A stretch of DNA of 64,000 bases, from the NCBI GenBank assembly GCA_947561585.1, contig CANNZV010001444.1, forward strand, positions 62,001 through 126,000. Reading direction: 5' to 3'. Below are positions 47,466 through 58,031 of the stretch, in pieces. The translations under genes and the position numbers were made by a program. This DNA is from Caprella mutica. Lineage: Eukaryota > Arthropoda > Malacostraca > Amphipoda > Caprellidae. Position 1 is the first letter of the stretch. Every line of letters begins with the position of its first letter. The notes beneath the pieces were generated by a model, which was not told the origin of the DNA, searched no databases, and worked only from the letters and a program-made list of their open reading frames with translations.

Positions 47466-49544
47466 TTAGGCAGAAGACACAATAACGAAGGGTATTTCTC
47501 AGTTATCTCTGAGCAAATTATATTATAATGAAATAAATAAATATTTTTTCATTGTTTTGTGGATACTGTTTTTAAAGAAAAATATTAATCAAATAACATA
47601 AATTTATTGAAACCTGACTTTTTACAATTATGTTGGTGAATAAAATTCAGCAATACCTGAAAGAATTGCTTAAAATGCTTTAAAAGAAACGCTCAATATC
47701 CATCTAGCATCTCTGCCTCTTGTTTTGAATCTTAATGCATTTCTTTTCACTGTAAATTTTTCGAATGACTGTCTTAAGATTATCTTCTCTTTAATGAAGA
47801 AAAGAGGTAGAGATAATAGAAATAACTAGGAAATAGTTTTGTCAGTAGCCACGATATATTGGAAAAATTTGTTATTTCAAATAAGAAGTTAAAATAAAAT
47901 GTTGCGGGAGATAACTGGAAAGTTATTAAAAAAGTGTTACTTTGTTATTACTAGTGTAATGACAAAATTATCTTTGATATATGTTATATATTCTCTAAAT
48001 ATGTGTTATATTTTTTTAATTCGATTGATATACTTGATAAGGTATATAATTAGCAATCCCGTTAAATCACATTTGGATACTAATCTCATGTCTCATTGTA
48101 ATGAAAATCTTTGTAGTATATAAAAAAATTCTATTAACTTGAATCATGACCTGTGGATCCATTGTGTAGTGTACATCGTCTGACAAAGTTGTCTCAGGAA
48201 TATTTAGTTAATAAATAGGGTAACTTTTAAAGATTTTCGTTACATTGAACTAAGAAAAATTGAACAGATGTAGGTATAAAATGAGATTGTGAGAATCCAT
48301 TTTGTAATAATAATATATAAAACTCTTCGATATTGAACACTGAACAGTGAAAAGGTTTCAACAAATTCACATTAACTTTGAATAAACTTGTATGTTCCGA
48401 TAATATCTGTATGTATTGGTGGGCCACGGCCTTCTTTAAATACCCATATTCTTATATTCTATTGGCTACATCATAACTCATTCGATATGCAGGAGTTCAC
48501 TATTGAGGTATACTTTAACTAGGAAATTTGTTGCTTACCTGACCTATCTCAGAACAGAAAATTATCGCAGTTTAAAAGAATAATAGTATTTTTTCATGAA
48601 ATGAATACGTTCTATTAAAAAAATATATTATTCATAACAAGAATATTTATTTCATATTAGGAATATTCTTTATTTTAATTATGGTCAAGACTATATATTT
48701 TTATGCAAAACGCATATTGTCACATGCCTAGTTATTACGGTTATTAAGATTCTTTAATTAAGTTAATACAGCCCAACCAACCATGACACGTACATTGTCA
48801 ACATGGGCACTAGACGGTTAGATGGACAAGAGATGGCAGACTGAAAAGTAGCCCAGAAATTACATTGGGATAATGTGGTTTTCCATTCTCGATGAATGTT
48901 ACCTTGGGAGAAAGTTGGTTCAATGTCAGGAAAACATTCCATTGAATTGTCATGTTGGCCCAACCTGATTACTATATAGCGTATCAACATTATCAACCCA
49001 ATTGCCGGGGCCCAATTGGATATGTTGCCAAAGAAAACCGTTAATATTAAAAATTAAATTCTATCGTAACAGCTGCACAAACAATATATCTAAATTACTT
49101 TTAAAAAGATAAATTGTAAGCAATACCTCTTAAATAATTAGAAAACCTGGTTCCCATTTAGTGAGGCACTTATGCTTTGCTGATCAAATTTTCAAAGAGG
49201 TGTATCATTTACAGTTATGTTGTTGTTCAAACTATGGGTAGCTAACCAAATACGTTATTTGAGAAATAATATAAATTTAAATTAAAGAAAAATATGCATA
49301 ACTAATAAATAATAAATCAACGCAATTACCCACATATTTAAATATTTTATAGTAATTGTATGATATACATGTAAAAATTATATGACATTCTATTACTAAA
49401 AATCCAATCTTTTTAAATATACTAACAGCTCAGATTCGTACAAATAAGTTACCCTAATCCAGCGAAAAGTAAATTTAGTAAGGTCGGCGAAATTATTTGC
49501 GAAGAGTTTATTTTATCTTATCAATTTAATTTTATAATGTACCA
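47466..49544. other. FB-E interior, gene-free
   Basis: No gene is seen. 49035-49544 is colinear (inverted) with 22461-23035. A weak inverted pair CAACCAACCATGACA (48776) and TGTCATGTTGGCCCAAC (48948) may bound an old MITE of about 200 bp. Confidence 0.4.
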
Positions 49545-49672
49545 TGCGATGAATTTACCATGCGATGAATTTACCATGCAATGTATTTATCATACGATGA
49601 ATTTGCCATGCGATGAATTCTACCGGCAATGAATTTACCGGCGATGAATTTACTGCGATGAATTTACCGGAT
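49545..49672 (-). repeat. FB-E right arm: inverted TAAATTCATCGCATGG array
   Basis: About eight units ATGCGATGAATTTACC with variants (ATACGATGAATTTGCC, GGCAATGAATTTACC). It ends in CCGGATACC at 49676. Confidence 0.9.
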
Positions 49673-49676
49673 ACCG

Positions 49677-50340
49677 AGAAGTGGTAGAACTTGTTCTGAA
49701 CGGTTTTAACCAATGGTCAAACGTATTTGAGAGAAGATTAGGGGAAACCCAAAATATCGATTAGGTTGGTAGTGAAGACAGCTGACATGAGTCCCAGAAC
49801 CATGAGACGAATCGTCCACGAAGACTTTGGAATGTCCTCTTTCACCCTTCAAGAGAGACAAGCCCTGTCAGCTGCTATAAAGAAAAAAAATATTGTAGAA
49901 AAGCAATCTTCTTTTGAGAGAATTCAAGTCTGGCACGACTGGCGAGATCGTTTGGTCAGATGAAAGATCTTCACAGTTGAATTAACCCATAATTGAAGAA
50001 ATGACAGAATAGTTGAAAGAAATTTCCAATATATTCCTAATGATCAAAACTGGTGCAGACAGAATATTCCCAGGTTTTGGTCGAAAGTAATGTGGCCTCC
50101 GTGATCCTCAGATCTGATTCTTTTGAAATTTTTGCTGTGGTCCATCCTCGAAGCCAGGGCTTTTGGGAAAATTCACTGCAGAGTGGACTACTTAAAAGAA
50201 ATCTTATAAGAACAGCTGCATGCTGCGATAGGTGTTCAAAGGAAACTAGACGCGGTCAAATACTGATGGGGGAATTTTATACTTTTGTATAGCCAAAACC
50301 CATCGATTGAGTATTTCAAACAGTGACACAAATGAAGAGC
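49677..50340 (+). pseudogene. Tc1/mariner-type transposase relic, remaining part
   Basis: The frame from 44683 continues across AGAAGTGG as SGRTCSERF, a stop, PMVKRI, a stop and EKIRGNPK. It then shifts to DMSPRTMRRIVHEDFGM, LQERQALSAA and, after another shift, TTGEIVWSDE (first catalytic Asp region). NDRIVERNFQYIPNDQNWC follows directly and then PRFWSKVMWPP, a stop, SSDLILLKFLLWSILEARA. That last part is the WPP.SPDLNP region holding the third acidic residue. The central catalytic segment with the second Asp is missing, so an internal deletion has removed it. At least four stops and three shifts show an old inactive copy. The family is Tc1/mariner, probably the maT/DD37D group by the WSILE and NDR.. 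motifs; the subgroup is inferred. Confidence 0.85.
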
Positions 50341-52925
50341 TTTGGTTAACTGAAAGCAAACAAACCTAATTCGATCTTTTTAAATTCGATGAATTACTCT
50401 AACCTACTTCATGGTTGTCAACAAGTAAAATGAGTTAGGATAAAATAATGATACGTTAAATATAAGCGACGTTGTCACTCTTCAAAGCTTAGGAGACAAA
50501 CAAAATGTTATTGAGTGAATGCAGCCATCATAAAATTACTACAAAATATAAAATGGGAAGTGTAGAACAAGTTTCATATTCAAGGACGATCTTAATTATT
50601 TGTAGAAACATCTGTTAGTCTTCATATTAAATATCTGTTAGTGGGTAAATATTAAGGTAATAATATATATTTTCCTAAATGGGTAAATATTAAGCTTTTC
50701 CGTGTCCGGCGATTATGAAATTCAAGTAGGAATTATATTAGAACAAATACCTATAATATTTTGAATTATTAGTGTATTCAAGACCATTAGACAATAAGTG
50801 ATGATATAAAACATTTCTTAAGTCTTTCACTCACTCACTTATTTCAATCTAATCATATAATTCAAACTGAGTTCTAGCGTCAGTTAATATATTTTTTAAG
50901 ACAATATTTTCCCATGAAAAAACAGATTTGTCTCCAGTTCTCGAAGACGATAGGATCGCGAAAACTCCTCTTCAGTCAGAACCTCTCCATTGGAGAGCTC
51001 TTCAATTCGATATCAATCTACTTGGAAAGAAAAGAGAAAAACTTTACGAGAAGTTTCATTGAGTGAAACAAAAAAAAAGAATAAAAAGCAATTAGGTTTT
51101 TTTCTAAGTTAAATGTGAAGGACTTTAAGTAATGAACTTAACAGCCAAATGATTAAGAAGATCTTACCATCAATATATTATCTGTCATTGCTAGAATTTA
51201 GTGCCTAGCCATTAAAATTGTAATCAATAAATGTGAGTGAGCTTTCAAATGTGATTGAAATTATGAGCCTATCTATTATGAAAAAAATAAGTATTGATAA
51301 GTTTTTACTATAGATATGTATCTTATTTTTCTCTAATATCTGAATCATATTGACAAAACTTTTCAAAATATTTGTCCTAGGGCAAACTGATATATTCCTT
51401 TGCTACATTTGCATCAGTTTTTGCTATTTTAACCCTAAGGAAAAAGAACACGAATTTAAGAATTATGAGCAGCACGTGTAATGTGATCTTCAATTAGGTT
51501 TCCCCCTGAAAATGGGACTGCTGTTCTTTTTGCTCTCTCACATCATTCATCAGACGATATCGAACACTGCAGTGAAGCACCCTTTGTTACAAATTGAAAA
51601 AGAATTTCCGATAGGAAAGATTGCTGCTTAAAAAAAAATAGGAGGGAACTAAAAGCTATTCATATTATACTTGTGAATATTTCTACTGGTGGTAGATGGC
51701 TTTGGTCATGGGGATATTTTCCTTTCTGACTGTTTCTTCCAGTCTCTTGTATTTTATTTCTGTTGTCGTTAGCGATATTGGCTTTAGTTCAGTAACAAAC
51801 GCTAAACCCCCTTCAACATAAAATATTTTCTTATTCACACTAGGAACTCAACATATATTAATTTTAGTCCTAACTCAATGTTCATCTCAAAAATAGGTGT
51901 TCGGGTATTTTTCTCAGTCGGATAGTAGCTTGTAGTTATTTTACAAGCTAGATATATGATAATAATTATGCTCGAATTTGATTAAACTTAGATATAACTG
52001 ACATGCATAACCTGGTCATAATTTGGACCCAGTCCACATTTGTAATCACACTTTAACTTTAAAAATACCCCCCAAATAAATAGTTCCACATTTTTTTCAC
52101 AAAGTATAATGAATATCGGATATGAATTAGGTGTTACATTCATGGCAGTTAACAGAAATTTTTAAATCATACTTATATATTTCTTTTCTGTTTCAGATAA
52201 ATTTTAAAATATTATTTAATAACCATAATTTTTTGTTCCCTATTTGGATTGTTGTTAGTACATGGATACATCCAGCTTTTTGTTGACATAGAAAAATTAA
52301 GAGTATGACCAATTGACCATTGACAATTTAAAATAATGTTAATGAAAAAAGTCATTTAATCTTAGTTGATTTAAATTCACTAGTACAAATATTTTATCAC
52401 TCTTGTCGAGCTCAAACTCCACAGTCAGTTTTTTAAGGTTTATGATTTACGATTTTAAAAGAATATTGTAACAAACCTACAGTAATTACTGTAATTTTTT
52501 TACACAAATTTTAGTTTAGAAGACGTTCATTTCTTACCTGAAAATGTATAGCTTAACCTATATTGCGCATTGCACATTTCTATTGTATACTGAACAATTT
52601 ATGTAAAATAATAAATAGGAGATGGGATTAAACACAAGACTAGTAGCTAGTCTGTAGAAGAGATTTTCGAAATTATAAGACGCGTTATTAATTTTTCAAA
52701 ATTTAAATCAAAGAGAATCTTTTTTCAACTTTCTTCTTAAGAATAATAAGACTAAAATTAGACTCTCTTTGTACAGCAAACTCTGTCAGTAGAGAACGTT
52801 AAAAGAACAGTAAGGAGAAGAATAATAAAAATAACAATAGAAACACACTATAGTGAAACCTTTTAATTAATTAGAATAGTGAGTGGAATAAGTAATAAAT
52901 TAGGCAGATTATATGTATCTTCGTT
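50341..52925. other. Gene-free stretch
   Basis: AT-rich, apart from a dispersed-repeat copy at 51690-51812. No coding frame of note and no arrays. Confidence 0.35.
51690..51812 (-). repeat. Dispersed repeat family D, copy 3
   Basis: On the minus strand: GGGTTTAGCGTTTGTTACTG, AAGCCAATATCGCTAACGAC, AATACAAGAGACTGGAAGAA and AGTCAGAAAGGAAA. Closest to the copy at 11182. Confidence 0.65.
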
Positions 52926-53165
52926 TGCGGACTATTGGCCGAAAGGCAATTATGAACTGCAGCCTCTGTTAAATTAATATATTATCTTTAATTCCATGAA
53001 ATTGAAATTTATTATATAAAAAGGAAAAAAATTGTTATGATGTACATAATGTGAATCCATATTATGAACTGCAAACTTACAAGCCTGTTAAAAATAACGG
53101 GTCATCATCAATACCAATTTTGGTAAATATTTCATTTAGGAACGTAAACTGTAGGAACCCATCCA

Positions 53166-53275
53166 AATACCCCCTTCCTAGTTACCGCTCCTAAGTCAAT
53201 AAAGGACGTGAACTAGAAATTGGATCGGTTCCTAGTTCCAGTCCTAAAATGAAATAGGGATGTAAACTAAGAATT
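53166..53275. repeat. TTCCTAGT...ACTAG hairpin-type repeat
   Basis: It begins with the same AATACCCCCTTCCTAGT phrase as 16351 and contains GGACGTGAACTAG and GGTTCCTAGTTCC. A diverged, partly duplicated relative of the 16360 hairpin. Confidence 0.55.
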
Positions 53276-53582
53276 TACCCTAATTTTTTACCCGTTATTA
53301 GGCTATATTTAATGAATTAAATTTAAATCAAATTTAAATTAGAACACCAAATAAAAAAATAAACAAAACTACGGTATTATTAGTTCTCAACAATTTGTAT
53401 TTATTCATAATCATTGTTTTCATAATAATTATTGGATATTATATTATATACAGTTAAAATATTATTATATACAGTTATCATATTGTTATACTGCATAAAG
53501 TTAGTATTTGTTATAATATAAAGTAATATCAGTATTACATTTTTTGTTTGCCAATATTACAATTTCACTTCAACCAAATAAA

Positions 53583-53650
53583 AGTTTTTCTGCCAAATGT
53601 CCGTTCGGCCAAATGTCCTTCGGTCAAATGTCTTTCGACCAAATGTCAGT
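53583..53650 (+). repeat. CCAAATGTCCTTCGG tandem repeat
   Basis: Four units of about 15 bp (GCCAAATGTCCGTTCG, GCCAAATGTCCTTCGG, TCAAATGTCTTTCG, ACCAAATGTC). A lone inverted unit (TTGGCCGAAAGGCAATT) lies at 52939. The two could be the ends of a roughly 720-bp foldback, but I found no convincing flanking duplication. Confidence 0.6.
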
Positions 53651-53700
53651 ATTCTGTGTTTTTTTAGCTAGGTATCTAATTGAATTGGAGGAATTCTCAA

Positions 53701-54207
53701 TAGCCCGATGCTCCACTAGTCCGACGCCCCACTAGTCCAACTGTTCCATCTTTCTGTATTATTTTTCGTTTTATTTTTTGATTAAAATAAAAAATATGAT
53801 TAAATAGGTATACTCAATTAATAACTAATCTAAATGATAAAATAATTTTTAATTTCTCTCATTTTCGAAATATGATATCACTCTTTTATTTTATTTTATT
53901 TCTAATATTAATTTATGATTCAATCCCTCACTTGATTTCATCATTTAATGTAGTTTGTTGTATCCGCTAGTTTGTTGTACTGCACACTTCATGATTGTTT
54001 AATGACATGGCAGGGGGGTTCGGGGGGCGGCACGCCCCCAAATATACATATACTTTATGCTAAATTAGTAATAAACTACAAAAGTGTCAGACAAATGGGG
54101 TGTCGGACTACTGGGGCGTTGGACTACTGGGGCGTTGGACTACTGGGGCGTCGGACTACTGGGGCGTCGGACTAGTGGGGCGTCGGACTAGTTGGGCGTC
54201 GGGCTAA
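53701..54207. mobile_element. Inverted GGGCGTCGGACTAGT arrays around a foldback fragment
   Basis: The left has TAGCCCGATGCTCCACTAGT and CCGACGCCCCACTAGT; the right has about eight inverted units (GGGGCGTCGGACTACT, GGGGCGTTGGACTACT) ending GGGCGTCGGGCTA. The spacer includes a GC-type foldback core fragment (53948-54088). The arms are very unequal, as in FB-D. No clear target duplication. Confidence 0.55.
53948..54088 (+). mobile_element. Fragment of a GC-type foldback core
   Basis: TGTAGTTTGTTGTATCCGCT, TTCATGATTGTTTAATGACA, a GC hairpin (GGGGGGCGGCACGCCCCC) and AAACTACAAAAGTGTC match the 5560 and 27846 copies. Confidence 0.75.
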
Positions 54208-56095
54208 TGCCCAGACGGAAATCATAGTTGGCATTATGTACATTTATATACGGGGAGTATTTTTTACCGTTGATTATGTGCGGTTCCCCCTTCTATCGTA
54301 TTACTGGAGGCGAATCCGTACTTAATCAACCATAATTTATTTAAAAAAATTCAGATTGTAAACCCAACTATAATCTACTGAATGATAGATGTCACAACCA
54401 ACTATAATCGGAGTTGTTCGAATCACCTAAAATTTATAGCAGAGTATAGTTGGTTGAACCCCGGATAATAAAATTAAAGCAAAATTCATAAAAATACATA
54501 TGGATGAAAATGATTTTGGTTTCATAGAGATTGATCAATAGGTATTATGAAGTGATAATATATAACCTATTTGCTATATTTCAATGTAATTAAGAGTTGG
54601 TGGTGTTAATTCTAAAATGCATACTGTGGTTATCATTTTCCCGTAAAACATAATACAAGACATGGCAACTCTTAGTACAGCTGACAATCCTGCCATATAC
54701 CTAGTAACCAATAGTAACCATTGAATTGTGCTAATATTAAATTTTCATTCAAATACAAAACTTTTTGAGCAATTTAAATACTTATTGTTGCGTTAGAGTT
54801 AAAAATGATTTAATATGTAATAAATAGCATTTTTAATTTTATAGCGATAATTATAGGAATTATAAAATAATTGGCAGATAAAAACAAAATTATATTAAAA
54901 TATATACATTTTATTCATTTAGGTAGGCAGAATAGGTACAAGTTCATTGTAATAATTAGTTATTATGTATTCTTCATCTCATTGAAGTTGGTTGAAGAAA
55001 ATGTTACCAAAAATTTGGGAATCATTATTATTTCATCAATTCTCAAAGAGTAGAAATAACTTTTCAACACATGTCCATTAATACATCTATTAATGCATAT
55101 TATTCATATAAATGAACACTTTGAAAATTGAAAAGTAAAACAACCTTCGTAATTATTTGTTAGAATTCAATTAAATCATATCTTAGATTTTGAAATAAAT
55201 TCTATTAGTGTAAGTTCCGAGTAAATGGGTGGTTTCATGTTTTTGGACATATAAAAAAAAAATTATAATAATAATAGTTTCACAACTTACACGAACCAAA
55301 ATTTAGCAGCAAGTGATATCTTACATTTTATATCATAGTGCCTGCCACTAGCTATCAGTCTATTTTTCTGATGGAAACACGACTCTTGCTCATAAATTAA
55401 GGAACATTGTGTGTTTCTATGTTGAGACTTTTCTTCTCGTCGTATATTTTGCTTACGCAGTACACGGTAGCAAAATATGAGACATTTTGAGTAGGAAATA
55501 TAAAAATAGTGATACAGAAGCTACCTAAATTGCCTAAAAACCATTTTGTAGAAGAGCCCGCTATTTGTAATGGCTAGGTACCCTTGTTTTGTCTATCAGA
55601 GTTAATTATCTTAATTCTCTATCTTCTTCTTGTGACCCTTTAAGTTCATCAGAAACTTACCACAATTCTTATAGAGTGACTTTTTTAAAAATGTTACTTT
55701 TTACGGTTCAAAATATTTATTTTATAGAGACTTAATCAACATTCAATCAACTCAGGATAGTCAGAGAAAATTTAGTTTCTCGCATCAAAAATAACAGATT
55801 TTCGAAGATTTTAAATAAAATCTGAATGAAGTTCATATCAATTCCTTATCCCATATGTATAAAAAGTTATGGAGATATTAAAAAACATACTTTTTTAGCG
55901 GCACCCTTGTGCAGTAATGAACCTTTATAGACTGTTACGTACAGCTCATGAAAAAAACTGTTTATTTATTAAGATCAGTGTAAAAACGATTGAAGTAAAC
56001 ACCCACTTTGACACGTTCTGTCAACCTGCAAGAATCTTTATATCATAAATAACAAATGTATTATCATGGAATAATGTTGTCTATAAACTTGGAAT
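54208..56095. other. Gene-free stretch
   Basis: ACCAACTATAATC phrases recur loosely at 54360-54460. One MITE lies at 55207. Otherwise AT-rich with nothing recognised. Confidence 0.35.
55207..55292. mobile_element. Short AAGTTCC-type MITE
   Basis: GTGTAAGTTCCGAGTAAATG at left; GTGTAAGTTGTGAAAC on the other strand at right. A shortened copy of the family. Confidence 0.5.
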
Positions 56096-56172
56096 GGTGC
56101 TAGAACAATTCGTCACGGACAATGAGTCGTGGACAATTCGTCGTGCACAATTCGTCGCGGACAATTAATCGC
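56096..56172 (+). repeat. GGACAATTCGTCGT tandem repeat with foldback-like terminus
   Basis: It starts GGTGCTAGAACAATTCGTCA, close to the FB-F end GGTTCTAGGTAAATTGCTCG, and has about five 14-15-bp units (CGGACAATTCGTCGTG). No full inverted partner was seen; a single degenerate inverse unit lies at 56720 (CGAATTGTCTGGACACG). Confidence 0.6.
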
Positions 56173-56387
56173 CATATTTTCCATTTTGCCATATATCATA
56201 TCATTAATTAGTTTCATATTTCATTTCGCAATTTATTCGCCATATTTTCCATTTCTTTCAAATCTTCAAATTAATAAATGATATAACATGAACAAAACTT
56301 GGTATCTATGATACAAAAGATTTTTCTGTTGAATAAGTAATCTTCCATGATTTTGAAATTAATTATTTCACATTTCAAAAGAAACTA

Positions 56388-56453
56388 TTTAGTAGAGAGT
56401 CTATTAATTAATATTAATAGACTAATTAAATTAATAGACTCTCTACTAAATTA
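56388..56453. repeat. Hairpin TTTAGTAGAGAGTCTATTAA
   Basis: TTTAGTAGAGAGTCTATTAA faces TTAATAGACTCTCTACTAAA around an AT-rich loop. Arms of more than 20 bp pair perfectly. Confidence 0.8.
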
Positions 56454-56724
56454 AAGAAAAAGAAAGAAATAAAAGATGATCAAAAAGAAACTATTAAACA
56501 TTTGAAATAAATAAATAGAAACAATTATTATTAAATAATAACAGGACATAATTATTCGTATCAACAATACGAATAATACATACAAACCTAAATTTCTTTG
56601 ATCAAACCAACTCAAAATCTTTGAATTATATTTGAAGAAATAAAAAATGGTATAAAATTGTGTTGAATTTGTGTTAAAAATATATAAATACGAATATAAA
56701 AAAAATAGAAAAGTGTACTCGAAT

Positions 56725-56815
56725 TGTCTGGACACGATTTGGAGTATTAGAAGTGAAAAATAGAGTTGCTAGTCAATATTTTGAGATTTTTCAACAGTGT
56801 TGTTGATAAACTCCT
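56725..56815 (-). repeat. Dispersed repeat, copy also at 61945
   Basis: On the minus strand: AGGAGTTTATCAACAACACT, GTTG, and AATCTCAAAATATTGACTAG, then CACTTCTAATACTCC. The same order occurs on the plus strand at 61945-62050. Confidence 0.65.
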
Positions 56816-56999
56816 CCTTTTTATTGTAAAAACAATAGTGAAATTGTGATTGTTTGATAATATTGTAGTGTGAACTAGACTTGCTTTAATAATAATTTCT
56901 TCCTATTTAGATACAATAAAATCCAGTTGAAATTAATAATTCAAGAATAATTGGTTGTTACAAAAGAAAAAAAAGACTGAACTGAACAGTAAGGAACAC

Positions 57000-58022
57000 G
57001 GTTCTAGGTAAATTGCTCGAAAACAATTATTGCTCGAAAGACAATTGCTCGAAAACAATTGCTCGAAAAACAATTGCTCGAAAACAATTGCTCGAAAGAC
57101 AATTGCTCGAAAACAATTGCTCGAAAAACAATTGCTCGAATGAACAATTGCTCGAAAGAACAATTGCTCGAAAGACAATTGCTCGAAAAACAATTGCTCG
57201 AACGAACAATTGCTCGAATGAACAATTGCTCGAATTATCAAATTGCTCGAATGAACAAAATTGCTCGAATTATAAAATTGCACAGTTTTCGATTTTATAA
57301 CAGTCAGTTATTCATGAAGTGGAGCTGCACCTAACAATGTTTGTTTCTTTTTAGTAATTGATCATTAATCATTCTATAAATGTTTTTAATTATTACTCAT
57401 TCTGCATAATCTTTTTTTAGACCGTTTGTGTCATCTTGTATGTATCATGTCAATCATGTGTCAAAAAAAAATTCATAGATTTATTAAAACTCTGCCATAA
57501 CTTTGAGTTATTTCACCTATTGAGGTGCCACATACAGATATGCTAGTAATAAAAAAGTTTTCGGATTTATGATAAAAAAAAAACATGAATAGAAGTGATT
57601 CACTACATGATTTTAATTGACATGTTACATAAGAGAGGACACAAACGGTCTAAAAAAAGATTATGCAGAATGAGTAATAATTAAATTATTTATAGAATGA
57701 TTAATGATCAATTACTAAAAAGAAACAAACATTGTTAGGTGCAGCTCCACTTCATGTATAACTGACTTTTATAAAATCGAAAACTGTGCAATTTTATAAT
57801 TTGAGCGATTTTTTCATTCGAACAATTTGATAATTCAAGCAATTGTTCATTCGAGCAATTGTTCGTTCGAGCAATTGTTTTTCGAGCAATTGTCTTTCGA
57901 GCAATTGTCTTTCGAGCAATTGTTCTTTCGAGCAATTGTTCATTCGAGCAATTGTTTTTCGAGCAATTGTTTTCGAGCAATTGTCTTTCGAGCAATTGTT
58001 TTCGAGCAATTTACCGGCTACC
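57000..58022. mobile_element. FB-F: 1023-bp complete foldback
   Basis: The 9-bp duplication AAGGAACAC is exact at 56991-56999 and 58023-58031. The left end GGTTCTAGGTAAATTGCTCG matches the right end (other strand) GGTAGCCGGTAAATTGCTCG. Each arm has about 15 units AACAATTGCTCGAAAG, then a near-identical unique segment (CAGTTTTCGATTTTATAA, GTGGAGCTGCACCTAACAAT, AGACCGTTTGTGTC) to about 57440 and from about 57632. The loop is under 200 bp. This looks like the youngest and clearest member. The frames of 60-116 codons over the arms are repeat by-products. Confidence 0.95.
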
Positions 58023-58031
58023 AAGGAACAC

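Larger units (their letters stand above)
44684..49676. mobile_element. FB-E: 5.0-kb foldback inserted in a transposase relic
   Basis: The 8-bp duplication AGAAGTGG lies at 44676-44683 and 49677-49684 (9 bp if one mismatch is allowed). The left end is GGATGTGTAAATTCATC; the right end on the other strand is GGTATCCGGTAAATTCATCG. Both arms consist of TAAATTCATCGCATGG units. Removing the element restores the transposase frame. It contains a long-TIR TA element (44977-47272), a GGGCCCAATTG array and the sequence colinear with the 22461 arm. About 2.7 kb is its own. Confidence 0.9.

Noticed and set aside
47310..49018. Complete foldback bounded by GGGCCCAATTG units inside FB-E
   Set aside because: The ends are plausible but the flanks (AAATAATAA and AAAGAAAAC) do not form a duplication.
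53583..53650. Foldback pairing with the unit at 52939
   Set aside because: Only one inverted unit and no convincing flanking repeat (TTCGTTTG against TTCTGTGT).
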